From Cyrtodaria siliqua (taxonomy: Eukaryota; Mollusca; Bivalvia; Adapedonta; Hiatellidae), in the NCBI GenBank assembly GCA_037043455.1, contig JAWPHD010011490.1, forward strand, positions 19,454-83,453: a stretch of DNA of 64,000 nucleotides, read 5' to 3'. The notes below the pieces were generated by a model. The model was not told the origin of the DNA and did not search any database. It saw only the letters and a list, made by a program, of their open reading frames with translations. The position numbers and the translations under genes were made by a program. Below, in pieces: positions 1-12,019 of the stretch; positions within the stretch are counted from its first letter, which is position 1; every line of letters begins with the position of its first letter.

Positions 1-723
1 TACTGTAAACAGTATGAAAGATACAATTATGAAATGAATGTTTTATTGTTTTGTTTCCCAATTTTATGAAAAATCGAGCTGTAATTCCCAAATCTGACGG
101 TATGGGCTATGTTCTCAAAATACACCGTCTTCTCACTAATTCGTATATACGTATGTATTTACAGAGTCGTTCTATGTGTAAAGGTCTCGTCACATAGTGT
201 ACACTTCAACGGTCTTTCGCCAGTATGTACATAAATATGTTTCTTGAGAATCCCAGCAAATGTTTCGTCACATTGTGTACACTTCAACGGCCTTTCGCCA
301 GTATGTACACACACATGTTTCTTGAATGTCCCGGTAAATGTCTCGTCACAATATGTACACCCGTGTATGCATAAGCACTTGATTATTGCGGGTTCCATCT
401 TCTCTGTATGAACTGCATAAGAGTTGTTCGCCAGTGTGTATTAACATGTGATTTACAAGTCTGTTCGGCTTGGTAAATTCTTAACTACACTTATATGTTT
501 CCCGGCTATATGAACGGCTGAACTCGCATGTGTTTGTTAAGATTATGATAAAACCTTTATTGCACATGCTACACTTATATGAAGTCTCGGCTGTATGTAT
601 GGGAATGTGTTTTTAAACACTGCTTGACTCGATAAAGTCCTTAACCCGCCATCAACAGGCACGTTTTTACAACATATGTACACCGTTTCTAAACCTACTG
701 ACGACGACGTATACATATATCAC

Positions 724-872
724 TTACATGTTTTGAGAATCCAAACTCTGTAGACACAATATAAACGGCTTTAACCAGCCAAGCCAAACCAAAGAACTGG
801 AGAGACGAATTAAGAGTTACCAACTCATAATTCGTTTTACGCATATTCAATCACGGGTATTTTAAGAATCAA
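724..872 (-). repeat. Dispersed ~147-bp repeat, inverted copy
   Basis: This stretch is the reverse complement of two tandem copies at 47862-48007 and 48008-48160. All share the landmarks GTGTCTACAGAGTTTGG, GGTTTGGCCTGGC (or close variants) and GAATATGCGTAAAA. Here it lies inside the zinc-finger pseudogene. No coding potential is seen; its class is unknown. Confidence 0.8.
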
Positions 873-1344
873 TACTTTTAATCGACAAATACACATTATT
901 ATCTAACCTGAACACATGGATAGAGTTTTGATTAACGGTTGTGTAATGTAATTTTGCCGTTATTTGGAAGGTTAGTTTCGTTAACTACACTAATATGGTA
1001 TCTCGACTGTATAAAACACGAGTGTTTAAGATTACTCGAGTGTATTTATACTTTACTGCACACGCTACATGTATATGGTTTCTCGTCTGTATGTATGCGT
1101 GTATGTATTTTAAGATTGCCTCAATCGATACATCCTTTACTGCACCTGCTACATGTATATGGTGTCTCACACGTTTGTATGTGCACGTGTTCGTTAAAAC
1201 TGCCCGACTCGGTCAATACTTTACTGCAAATGCTACTCTTATACAGTGGCTCCTCTTTATGTATGCGTGTTTTGTAAAAGTGTCTGACAGGAAGAATCCT
1301 TTGTTTGTTTGGCGCTTAAGTCATTTTCCAGAATAAGTTAGGAT

Positions 1345-1495
1345 ATGTATGACGGTTTGTTTGGTTTGTTCGTGATGGAGGCAGACCACACACTTATCTT
1401 TGCATACAACAATTATTGCATACCTCCTGCCATCGATGCGGTCTCACAATTGAGCTTCCAGGGGGATTTGAAAAAGCAGCGGTTTCGCCTGTATG
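1345..1495 (+). mobile_element. SINE fragment inside the zinc-finger pseudogene
   Basis: The segment shares GGAGGCAGACCACACAC exactly with 58442-58458. About 100 bp further on it carries GAGCTTCCAGGGGGATTT followed by GCAGCGGT, matching the diverged B-box end of the SINE at 58380-58585. Zinc-finger-like sequence is found on both sides, so it looks like an insertion. The tRNA-like end is too eroded to score as a promoter. Confidence 0.55.
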
Positions 1496-2449
1496 CATGC
1501 TCATGTGTTTTTTTAAGATTGCTTTTAACTTTGAAATTCCTTCAATGCACACTGGTCTTAATTTTTATCTGCTTTGTATGTGTATTTCAATTTTTATTTT
1601 AGACAATATTTTATTCAAGTACTGAATGGGATTGGACTACAGGCAATGCCTATATAAGACCTCTCTCGATGTGTATTTTAATATTGCCTGATTGGGTAAC
1701 TCGGTTACTGCACACGCTACACTAATATGGTACTAGTCTGTACGTATGCGCATGTGTTTTTTAAGATTGCCTGAATCCTTGCCAGATTCCTGTAATGCAA
1801 TTACTACACTCATAAGGTGTCTAACCTGTATGCATATGTATGTGTACTGCTTAATTAAGACTAAATCTTTTACTGCAAAGGATACACTTATATGGTGTCT
1901 CGCCTGTGTGTATGCGCATGTGTATTTTATGCTGGCCTGACTGTAAATCCTTTACTGCACACGCTACACGTATATGGTGTCTCGCCTGTATGTGTGCGCA
2001 TAAGTTGTTTAAGACGGTCTGACCAGGTAAACTCTTTACTACACACGCTACATGTAAATGGTTTCTCGCAAGTATACTTACGCAAGTGTTGTTTAAGAGA
2101 GTCTGATAGGGAAAATCCCCTACTGCACACGCTACAGTTAAATGGTGCCTCGCCCGAATGTATGCGCATGTGACTTTTAAGCCGCTGCGACCGGGAAAAG
2201 CCTACTTATACTCCACACGCCACACTTATATTGTGAATCGCCTGTATGAATACGCATGTGATTCTTAAAATGTTGTGAGCGGGTAAACCCTTTTTTGCAC
2301 ACGCTACAATTATATGATGTCATGGCTTTATGTATGCTCATATGTCTGTTAAGACTACTCGACCTCAAACATATTGTGTAGCACAACCTGCATTGAAACG
2401 TTGTCTGTGTTGTATGTTTGTCAGTATAAATTGAAAGATTACTTTGCAT

Positions 2450-3177
2450 GATTTATGACGTCTGAGTGAGATGTCTGAAACAAAATAAATGACATACTCA
2501 AATTGATGTAATGATAGTACTGCCTATAGTAATATGTACTTTTTTATACTCAAGCAATGTACGTCATATAACTGATTTCTGACATATCAGAACATATTAA
2601 AATGGAAGACGTCAGAGTTACGAACACAGTGATGAGTGTGATTGAATCGAGACGAAGTATTTGATTACAATGGCCATTGTTTATTTTAAAAATGCATGAT
2701 AGAAATTAATCATGAGCTTTAAAGGGCAGTACATTAGTGTTTTTTGTGTGTTCAAAAACACTATGTATTACACTGATAAACAATAACTAAATGATCCATA
2801 AAACACATACTGTCAACATCCACTTTGGACCTTGGAATTGCTTGTATACCAATGTCGGTGACGTGCACTACGCCTTGTAATTATACCTGAAGACATCGAG
2901 AATGTATATTATGGACAAACACACGAGTCATGTCAACACTCTGTCAAGCCTCTGAAGCACATGTGTTTATATGTGACATCTTTCATTCAAATAATTTCAG
3001 GGCTTTGGCCCAATTGTTTAGTATATTTCCCCAAAAAAATCTGAAAAGTAAGCATATGACCGACACATGATTGAGTAACAATTAATTACACAAATCCCCA
3101 CTTACCTTGCCAATTTACAAATGCGTACTAGTAATACTAGACGTCGTTGTAACCTAAATACTACTTACTAGTAGAAC
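2450..3177. other. Gene-free stretch
   Basis: AT-rich single-copy-looking sequence with no open frame of interest. An imperfect inverted motif (ACTAGTAATACTAG and CTAGTAGAACTAGTA, 3127-3182) lies at its right edge. Nothing else was recognised. Confidence 0.5.
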
Positions 3178-3402
3178 TAGTATTATGTTACAACCATTAA
3201 CGGTAGTTACCCACTCACTCCTTCTAACAAGGGCATAGCATACCTGTCTACGAGCGACGAGACGATTGTGCATTAACGACAGAAAAAAAAATAGAACTAA
3301 AAAATCCGGATTACTTTTACATGTAGCTTGCAGTTTAATATGTTTACACTTTTATCTGTGACTGTGCTATACTTGAATAATAAATACTAACTTAATAACA
3401 GT
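3178..3402 (+). repeat. Dispersed repeat, copy 1
   Basis: About 220 bp matching 6777-7001 in the same orientation, including AACGGTAGTTACC, CTTCTAACAAGGGCAT, GACGATTGTGCAT and TGTGCTATACTTGAA. Substitutions are scattered, so the copies are old. There is no coding potential, and the element type is unknown. Confidence 0.85.
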
Positions 3403-4000
3403 AAGTATTGATCCATACTCAGCGAATGTCATACTCAAGGTCATGTGTGTATTGACTAAATCACATATTTACCAAATATGTATTTATAATGCAAGGGTAT
3501 CACTGCCTAGAAAAATGTGTAAACATATTATACTGAAAGTGTTATGCAAAATATTCAAGATAATTTGAGTTCTAATTTTTATCTTTTTCTTATAAAATCT
3601 CAAGGTTTACCACCACTAATTACATGTAAACCTCCGAGATGTAGTCGAATGTAGTCGAATGTAGTTCCTATACTAAAAAAAATAATTCCTCCTTTTTTGA
3701 TGGAAATGGGCATTATAAGTAGGGGAAAACTGCCATTATTGTTCAATTTTTGTGGTTGCATATATAAGAAGAGTATTAATAGGTTTTACTGGATCACTGA
3801 TGAACATTTTCTAAATTTCGACTCTATGCTTACACTTCGTAAGCAACCATCACTGAAAACAGCTATACCCTTGACCTGTTTAGTAAACAAACAATAACCT
3901 TCTTACATGTCTTACATGTCTTGTGACCCCACCTATTCTGGTGATTTTTCAATTGGAGAATTAGTTTTATATCTGAAAATTACACTGCTGCATTATCCAT
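3403..4000. other. Gene-free stretch
   Basis: No gene seen. It holds a short duplicated motif (ATGTAGTCGA, 3639-3660) and ends at the Penelope stub beginning at 4005. Confidence 0.45.
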
Positions 4001-4004
4001 ACTT

Positions 4005-4361
4005 AAGAAATATAAAAAGATCGGACAGGGAAAGTAGCATTCAAGGAGGACAGTAAACCACAAAACACAGAAACAAACACGCAAACAGACAAACAAGAAG
4101 GCAAAAGCAATAATAAATGCAAACGACATCACAAACACAAAAAGGGTTGACAATAGGGCTACCGCCTTGGAACGGTCAGTGGCAAAGTAGGCCACTTGGG
4201 GTTTAAACCGGTTCTAGGGTGCACCAAACCTCACACTTACCCTACTGTCATCCCATTAAAACAGGACAGTGTAAATAAAGAAATCCCCGCCATGATATAA
4301 TCTCTAACCAACAAGGCAGCATCAATAGGCAATATAAGTAAAACACAAATATGCTCGTGTT
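4005..4361 (-). mobile_element. 5'-truncated Penelope-like element (3' end only)
   Basis: About 357 bp nearly identical to 9869-10220, the 3' untranslated end of the large Penelope-like element. It starts at the same 3' terminal sequence (GAAATATAAAAAGATCGGAC) and stops abruptly at 4361 (GCTCGTGT), where the long copy continues. Loss of the 5' part with the 3' end kept is the expected product of incomplete target-primed reverse transcription. It has no coding capacity. Confidence 0.9.
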
Positions 4362-5971
4362 AAGTTGAATTTGCAGCAAATCAAGATGTGACATCTTAAC
4401 ATTGGTGTCTATTGGGAAAATAATTAGTGGTTTCATACCTATAAGAGATTAGGACTCGCTCATATTCGTACCTGGGGACACTTTTCCGATAACAATTGGT
4501 AAAATAAGCTCAGAAATAAGTTTTCCATATTGTTTAACATAGGTTTTGAGCGTTTTTAGTCCAATTGTGTCTACACATGCCGTAATTTGGAGTTTCAAAT
4601 TGTTTTCGTGTTTAAAATGACGTGGTTGTGAAGTGTTTACAATTGAACTATGTTTTGTGTTGTATAAACATTTAGGGTTGCATGTTTACGCATGAATTAA
4701 ATCTGCATGGAAACAGTTTTGGTAGGCATGAAACCAATAAATCTTTCCCCCTCAACCCTTAAAATAGGATACTGTGAAAAATGAAGATGTGTGTAAAAGG
4801 TAAAATATTAATCCTTATTATTCAAACTAAGACTTGGTAGCGTTCAGCTGATATACATTTTGATTTTAGCGTTATTTTTCTCATTATTGAGCTCGTATTC
4901 GCTACTATAATTAGGTGTGGTACCACCATTTTTGAAGAATTTGCTTAAAAAAACAATTTTGGCATGAAAATCGAATAAATAGGCATATACTTCATCCTAT
5001 TTGTACCTAAAATGCATATGATATTAATGTCCATTGACTGTTCTAAACATCTGATCTATTTAATATGGTGTGTTGCAGTCTTGGCCACCCAAGTATTTTC
5101 TAAGAATAATACATCCTCAACTGCGTATATTTATACAAATACGAAACTTAGTAAAATATACTGTCGATATATGTGAAATCTAGTTTTGTTTTCACTGCCA
5201 GAACTACCAATTTTCAATGCAAAAAAACAAAACAAATTGTTTTAGAAAATAGCTGTTACATTTATAGCTTTTACTTGTAAATGTTCTTACTAAGAAAATG
5301 AGCTTTAGTTTAAACAAATTGGTGATGTTTTTTAAGTTAAATTGTTATCTTTACGGTACTGTATAGTAAAGATGTCAGTTTGGCGGGTATATACTTTTTC
5401 TTCCGATTTTTTTCTCATAAAGTTTGTAGGAAAGTCATAACTAAGATACTCGTCGTAGTTTATTGAAATCGGACAAGTTTTTTGATGTCAGGATGAGTTA
5501 AAAATAGCACAAACACAAATTCTATAAACCCTGATTATAAGAAGTACAATAAAAATAGCACGTGTTGTTTTGTCGTGAAGGAAATAGTTTATTTCATCTC
5601 GAAGCGATTGAACGCGTATATTTTCACAAATGCTTCGCATTCGTAAACATATAGTCTGTTTACCTCAAAACAACAAACATCCCCTATTTATCTATCTAAT
5701 AACTATATGGTGCGTCACTCTTTTCTTTGTTTTCCGTCACTGTGTCGTAACGGTCAATCGTCGGCATCGCGTGCGGGAGGTCGATGATTCAGTCACCGGC
5801 TTTATGGGGGAGGAGGAAGTCTAGCTATAACATTTATAAAACTAGTATTAGTGGCTCCTCTGCTTGACATTCTTTTGCATATCTAAGTCTTTCTATTACA
5901 AGACATTTCTATTCATGTTAAAACATGTTATGCGACAAACATGTTGGCAATACTCCTTTTAATATAATACT
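4362..5971. other. Gene-free AT-rich stretch
   Basis: No open frame longer than about 65 codons that resembles a protein, and no repeat recognised. Frames near 5630-5824 have no visible domain. Confidence 0.5.
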
Positions 5972-6192
5972 TAACGCCAATAAAAGTGCAAGTTTTTTTA
6001 TTTTATGTTTATTTTTAATTAAGATGTCTCCAAGATCGATTGCATAATTCCGATTTTACTTCTTTCAATACATGAATTTGATCGGTCACCAGATTTACAG
6101 GGAATGTGGATAATTTCTAACATGTACATAACACTACAATCGATCTTGGAAATATATACAAAATAAAATAACTTGCACTTTTATTGGCGTTA
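5972..6192. mobile_element. TA-flanked MITE (mariner-like footprint)
   Basis: Terminal inverted repeats start ACGCCAATAAAAGTGCAAG at 5974 and end with the complement at 6190. Both are directly flanked by TA (5972-5973 and 6191-6192). The arms extend inward with interruptions (TTTATTTTAT and CCAAGATCGATTG on the left have complements on the right). The element of ~217 bp is non-coding. TIRs with a TA duplication are the hallmark of Tc1/mariner-type non-autonomous elements; that family assignment is inference. Confidence 0.85.
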
Positions 6193-6776
6193 GGTATAGT
6201 TAACTGCAGCAAGATTAATAAGTCGTATATGTGTGCGGCATCTGATGGAACCACATTTATATTTAGTGTCGGTAATACGGATGTCTTAATGGAAGCACTG
6301 TTATAAACAACAATAATACGTTCAGTAATTTTCGCTAGGTATTACATTTCGTGCTCGTAAATATGGTTGAAAGCAACGACGTTATTAATATTTCAGAATG
6401 CATCATCGATTTTATTGTCGAGATGGAAAACTATTTGTAGACCAAAATAGTATAGTAAAATTAAACGTGTTTTCCCTAAGGAAGAAGATCCCTAAATTAA
6501 CTCTACCGTTACATCAGTAAAGTATTAACAACTTGCCATATCATTCAATAACGAATCTGTATCAATAAATCTAAAAATATATAAAATATGTCAACTGTGT
6601 AAATTATTTAGATCACATAAATGCTATAATGATCTCTCCACTGACTATTTCTCTTGACAGTCCGGCGGAACTGCTATGTCACCAGTCCGGGTTATTATTT
6701 GTCCACCATAGTGGTTTCCATTCTAACACAGTATGTTGTGTTTGTCTGACGTGAGGAAATGATCGGCAACAATTAT
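6193..6776. other. Gene-free stretch
   Basis: No coding sequence, RNA gene or repeat was recognised between the MITE and the second copy of the dispersed repeat. Confidence 0.45.
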
Positions 6777-7001
6777 GTTACAACGATGTCAAACTTAACG
6801 GTAGTTACCAACCCACTGCTTCTAACAAGGGCATACCATAAATGTCTACGAGCGAGGAGACGATTGTGCATAAACGACAGAAAAAGAAAATAGAACTAAA
6901 ATAATCCGGAATATTTTACATGCAACTTGCAGTTTAATATATTTACACTTTTATCAGTAACTGTGCTATACTTGAATGATAAATACTAACTTGATAAAAG
7001 T
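6777..7001 (+). repeat. Dispersed repeat, copy 2
   Basis: Partner of 3178-3402, same orientation, ~85-90% identical by eye. It ends just before the tandem duplication at 7063. Confidence 0.85.
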
Positions 7002-7062
7002 TTGTATCGGCAACGATAGCCGGTAACAGAATGTCGTTTGCCCTGACTATGATAACTACTGA

Positions 7063-7496
7063 TGAGTGACATTCATTTCCGGATAGTATGTTACTATGAA
7101 GACATGATGGGGTTATATTGAAAGACGGAGTTGGTCTGGATAGTACTGGCCTAACCTCCACAAGGAAAAACGAAAAGTTCTTATTTCTCGACAGACCGTT
7201 TATTTACTATATAATAGGTAATCTGTGTCAAAAAATGCCGAAACACCCAACGCACTTGTCCCAAACAAAAGACAGCGTTTACTATGAGTGACATTCATTT
7301 CCGGATAGTATGTAACTATGAAGACATGATGGGGTTATATTGAAATACTGAGTTGGTCTAGCTATTACTGGCCTAACCTCCACAAGGAAAAACGAAAAGT
7401 TCTCGACAGACTGTTTATTTACTATATAATAGGTAATTTGTGTCAAAAAGTGCCGAAACACCCAACGCACTTGTCCCAAACGAAAGACAGCGTTTA
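7063..7496 (+). repeat. ~220-bp tandem duplication
   Basis: Two adjacent units, 7063-7281 and 7285-7496. Each begins TGAGTGACATTCATTTCCGG and ends GACAGCGTTTA. The second lacks about 8 bp near TTCTTATTTCTCGACAGA. The high identity indicates a fairly recent local duplication. Short frames on either strand are repeat artefacts. Confidence 0.9.
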
Positions 7497-7782
7497 ATAT
7501 TTACAGTAACATGAACATTTTAATCTATCTAAACAAAAATCTATATCATTCTAAGAACCATCTATACAAATATATGACGTCAAGTCACAAACACTATATA
7601 AATTATCAACTAGAAATTTCAATTAAGTGATTGGTTTGACACGGCTTCTAGCAAATGGTTACATTTTCAGTACATAAATGCAATATAGCATTAGTTTGCA
7701 TACAGCGTCGACGCAGATGATATGATTGGTATACGCTATTAAATTTGTTTCATTAATGTGCTTAACCGCCTTACGTATGTGT

Positions 7783-8262
7783 ATTGCTTGGTTTATACGA
7801 CTCACATATGTCGGTATTTCTTGGTTTATATGACTCACGTATGTCGGTATTGCTTGGTTTATACGACTCACGTATGTCGGTATTGCTTGGTTTATACGAC
7901 TCACGTATGTCGGTATTGCTTGGTTTATACTACTCACATATGTCGGTATTGCTTGGTTTATACGAATCACGTATGTCGGTATTGCTTGGTTTATACGACT
8001 CACGTATGTCGGTATTGCTTGGTTTATACGACTCACGTATATCGGTATTGCTTGGTTTATACAAATCACGTATTTTGATTGCTTGGTTTAGACGACTCAC
8101 ATATATCGGTATTGCATTGTTTATACGACTCACGTATGTCGATATTGCTTTGTTTATACGACTCACGCATGTTGTTTGCTTTGTTTAGACGACTCACGTA
8201 TATCGGTATTGCTTTGTTTATACGACTCACGTATGTCGATATTACCGACTCACGTATGTCGA
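7783..8262 (+). repeat. 33-bp minisatellite, block 1
   Basis: About 14 units with a 33-bp period. The core is TTTATACGACTCACGTATGT, followed by CGGTATTGCTTGG. Because 33 is a multiple of 3 and the unit lacks stops in several frames, it is open on both strands; those frames are not genes. Each unit contains an imperfect palindrome, CGAC-NN-ACGT-NN-GTCG. Units become irregular after about 8080. Confidence 0.95.
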
Positions 8263-9262
8263 TATTACTTTCTGGTACGAAAAACGGAAACCAGGCGTGA
8301 AGTAGACGGATTCCGACTATTTTTTAGGCGTAATGCTCTTTTTCCAAGCGCCAACAAGCAGGAGACGGAATAATATGACTTTGACGTCTCTTGATAGAGG
8401 CGTAAAATGTGAAAATGACGCCTGGCAAGAGGCGTAACTTAAATGACGGGTTTCATTTTGGACTTTAACCTTTTACACAGACGTATTTTACAACCGATTA
8501 TTTGAAGAAATGGATTTTAAATAGCATTCTGAGAGACAATTCAGTTTGAAATTGTGTGGGAAAAAGACTGTCATGAAACAAAAGCTTAAACAATGTTCAT
8601 TTTAACTTATTAATAATGTGTTACCCACCCAAATTGTGTGTGGATTGTATGTGTATATCTGGACAATGTAGTAAAACATATTTAATTAGAAGGTTAATTA
8701 TTAGTAAAACATAACACAAAGGAATAATTTTACAACAATGCACTGTCTGAGGTAAGAATAAATTTCACATTGTTCTATACATGTAACACATAAACTGTAC
8801 TACTTATAATTCAATACTATTTATAAGCTCATATAAGAACCTAACTGGACATGAAATGTGTATTGTTTTATGATTTAGTTACCTAATTGATGTGGCTTTA
8901 TTCATTTATTAATAAATTGTTGGTAGTACACGAAGTTCATGATGTTTTCTTTCAATAAATGATCGGAAGTAACTCATTTGCATATTAAGCCTCAATTCCT
9001 GCCTTTTTCCGTCTATAGTTTACGCCCGTCATTTTACTAAGTGACGCCCGTCATTTTCGTGTTTTATGTCTGCCTAAATGACGCCCGTCAATTATTCAAG
9101 GCTTAACTCATTTGCATATTACGCCTCAAATTCCGTCTAGTTGACGTGTTGTTTCCGTCTAGTTGACGCCTGTTTTTTTCATTTAATTTAAATGGTTACC
9201 AACTATTTGACGCCTGGAATTTTGGTAAAATTACGTCTTGTTTCCAGTCGTCGAACTTCGTA
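8263..9262 (+). repeat. ~1-kb GACGCC-rich block, copy A (uninterrupted)
   Basis: Single block between two minisatellite tracts, rich in GACGCC/GGCGTC-type motifs. Outer parts are inverted relative to each other: CAGGCGTGAAGTAGACGGA near 8293 faces TCCGTCTAGTTGACGCCTG near 9149. The whole block recurs as copy B (9457-9868 plus 13888-14480). Copy A still holds the joined sequence GTAGTAAAACATATTTAATT at 8669-8688, so it represents the site before the Penelope insertion seen in copy B. No coding frame. Confidence 0.85.
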
Positions 9263-9456
9263 CAGGTTGTTTATACGACTCACGCATGTTGGTTCTTGGT
9301 TTTTACGACTGACTTATGTCGGTATCGCTTTGTTTATACTTCACACGTATGTTGATTGCTTGGTTTATACGACTCACTTATGTTGATTGCTTTGCTTTAT
9401 TACTCACGTATGTTGATTGCTTTGTTTATACGACTCACGTATGTCGATATTACTTT
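9263..9456 (+). repeat. 33-bp minisatellite, block 2
   Basis: About six variant units of the same TATACGACTCAC-type repeat separate block copies A and B. Some units read ATACGACTCACTTATG. Confidence 0.9.
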
Positions 9457-9868
9457 CCTGTACGAAAAACGCAGACGGAAACCAGGCGTGAAGTAGACGG
9501 ATTCCAACTGTTTTTTAGGCTAATGCTCTTTTTCCAAGCGTCAACAAGCAGGAGACGTAATAATATGACTTTGACGTCTCTTGATAGAGGCGTAAAATGT
9601 GAAAATGACGCCTGGCAAGAGGGGTAACTTAAATGACGGGCGTCATTTTGGACTTTAACATTTTACACAGACGTATTTTACAACCGATTATTTGAAGAAA
9701 TGGATTTTAAATAGCATTCTGAGAGACAATTCAGTTTGAAATTGTGTGGGAAAAATACTCACATGAAACACTTAAGCTTAAACAATGTTCATTTTAACTT
9801 ATTAATACTGTGTTACCCACCCAAATTGTGTTTGGATTGTATGTGTATATCTAGACAATGTAGTAAAA
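9457..9868 (+). repeat. ~1-kb GACGCC-rich block, copy B, left part
   Basis: Collinear with 8277-8676 of copy A at very high identity up to GTAGTAAAA (ends 9868), where the Penelope-like element begins. Confidence 0.9.
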
Positions 9869-10365
9869 GAAATATAAAAAGATCGGACAGGGAAAGTAGC
9901 ATTCAAGGAGGACAGTAAACCACAAAACACAGAAACAGACACGCAAACAGACAAACAAGAAGGCAAAAGCAACAATAAATGCAAACGACATCACAAACAC
10001 AAAAAGGGTTGACAATAGGGCTACCGCCTTGTAACGGTCAGTGGCAAAGTAGGCCACTGGGGGTTTAAACCGGTTCTAGGGTGCACCAAACCTCACACTT
10101 ACCCTACTGTCATCCCATTAAAACATGACAGTGTAAATAAAGAAATCCCCGCCATGATCTAATCTCTAACCAACAAGGCAGCATCAATAGGCAATATAAG
10201 TAAAAGACAAATATGCTCGTGTAAATATAATACAAAAAAAAACAGAAAGCCACAATGAAGGTACTCAATGACTTTGCAGAAGCCAGAGCAGTAAGAGAAT
10301 AACCCATTAAGGGCACGACACGAAAGATCAAGGACAAACATCAAACGCCACCGTCCCAATGGGCT

Positions 10366-11700
10366 TTAGGTAGGCGTCATCAAAGGGTCCACAGCCTGTC
10401 TGGTCATCGTACAATTAAAGAGGAAAGCATAGTGACGAACTGTAAAAGGGTCCACCACCAAGCATGCAGTACGTTGCAAAATGTTAGGGTCATAACCTCT
10501 TTTGATAAACTTTTTAACAAGTTTAACAAAGATAGAATGAAAGTGATCATGACCTAGAATCTTACGAAGTTTATAAATCACATCACCATAGAAGTCAGGT
10601 TGTGATAGTCCCTGTCGCAGAAGAGTCCTTAAATTACTTTTATATTTGGAAAGAAGATCAGGGTTACGATAATAAAATTTTGCAAAGGTTTTACGAAGTT
10701 TATGGTAACGGTAACCCTGATTGAGTAACTTTTTAGTTATACAAAGATTACGAATATTGAAGTCCTCAACTCGAGTACAAGCTCTAGAAAAACGAATAAG
10801 TTGAGACACATATACCCCATAAGAAGTTGCTCGGGGAACATCCCCATCCAAGTGAGGATAATTAAAAATGTCAAAATTAAAATCATCTCTCTTGTCATAG
10901 ATTTTGCTAATTATTTTACCATTTTCAATCGAGAGATCTAAATCAAGAAAAGAAGCGTTATTATCAGATATATTAGCTTTGTTAAGCTGAAGTTCTTTAG
11001 GATAAATATAATTAACCATAGTTGAAAAGAAAGGGTTGTCAATGTTCAATATGTCATCCAGATACCGAGAGGTATCATTAAAGGCTTCAATAACATCTGC
11101 CTGGGTATCTGGTGAAAGACTCAACATGAAATCCCTTTCATAGCAAAATAAGAACAAATCTGCGACAAGTGGTGCACAGTTCGTACCCATAGGGATACCA
11201 ACAATTTGTCTATAAACGGTGGTTCCATACCTGACGAAAATATTATCTAATAGGAAGATGAGTGCTTCACAAACTTCATAGCAAGTCCACATAGTATAAT
11301 TGTCAAAACTGCCGTTAGTAAAAAACGCTTTTATATTATTACATGCCAAAAATGTAGTATTTTCTCTAGCAAATGTTTTTTGAATAAGAGAAATTAGCTT
11401 GTCTTTAATAAGGTGATGTGGTAAGGTTGTATATAGTGTAGAGAAGTCATAAGTGCTTATTGATGAAACTTGACCTTTCTTGAACATTTTATCAAGAACG
11501 TCTCCTGAATTTTTTATAGACCAAAATAAATTAATCCCAGAGTTTTCATAAGTTTTATCACAATACAGTTTAACGTGATCTTTAACGGCAGTAAGACAAG
11601 AAGTTAAAAGTTTGGAGATGTTTGTTGTGGTGCAGGCACTAGAATTCGAAATAAAGCGAGCCTTATATGGATTTTTATGTAATTTAGGAATCCAGTACAT
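10366..11700 (-). pseudogene. Penelope-like reverse transcriptase domain (longest open piece)
   Basis: 444 codons, open throughout. Motif A is DFSTLYTTLP (residues 85-94), motif B IPMGTNCAP (169-177), the catalytic YLDD is at 213-216 and a motif-D-like FLDLDL at 251-256. A basic thumb-like C-terminal part follows. The N-terminal fingers of RT lie upstream, beyond position 11700, in other frames. Function in the family: RNA-templated DNA synthesis primed at a chromosomal nick. The first Met here is internal to the original protein, so it is a fragment of a broken ORF and not an independent gene, even though RT catalytic residues are intact. No Ig, protease or integrase domain is present, as expected for Penelope elements. 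Confidence 0.9.
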
Positions 11701-12019
11701 AGTAGGCAGTTTATTTTGCTTATCGTTTACACCAGCCTTGAAAGTAGTGCACCGAGTGATATGTGCGGAAACAACATCATCCTCGGTAGAATTAACTGGA
11801 ATATACGAATTGGTGCTGCCGAGTTCCGGAGATAAAACATTGACGTAATGTAGGCGTCAAACAATAATTACATTATTAGCTGCTTTATCTGCAGGAACTA
11901 AAACAAATTTATTATGAAATACCTGAATTCCCGTTTTAAATTACGAAAGGAAAACCTAGGTCTCGGAGGAAGTAAAGAGGGGTTAGCATTATAAAAGTTA
12001 ATACGTGTATCTATAATTT

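Larger units (their letters stand above)
150..2449 (-). pseudogene. Degenerate C2H2 zinc-finger gene
   Basis: Several C2H2 fingers are readable on the minus strand, in different frames. Positions 2449-2177 hold fingers with the CSVCKKGF core and an HMRIHTG linker; 2169-1927 hold three more (CSVCSRGF, CSVCSKEF, CSVCSKGF); 398-159 hold three with the spacing CxxC-x(n)-H-x(3)-H and HTGERP linkers. Between these blocks (about 1700-1930 and 980-1330) the same ~84-bp periodicity is visible, but the frame is broken and key Cys/His are lost. C2H2 proteins are normally nuclear DNA-binding regulators. Here, frameshifts between blocks (2177 to 2169, and again below 1927), stops and an inserted SINE piece at 1345-1495 point to a pseudogene. 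A multi-exon gene with some finger exons intact is less likely, because finger arrays usually lie in one exon. Confidence 0.8.

Noticed and set aside
939..1602. Several plus-strand frames of 60-113 codons
   Set aside because: They are antisense readings of the zinc-finger array and of the inserted SINE; repeated LLHTLHVYG-like strings reflect the finger codons on the other strand.
7659..8300. Long repetitive frames on both strands (up to 136 codons)
   Set aside because: The 33-bp repeat length keeps frames open; no start context, domain or codon signal.
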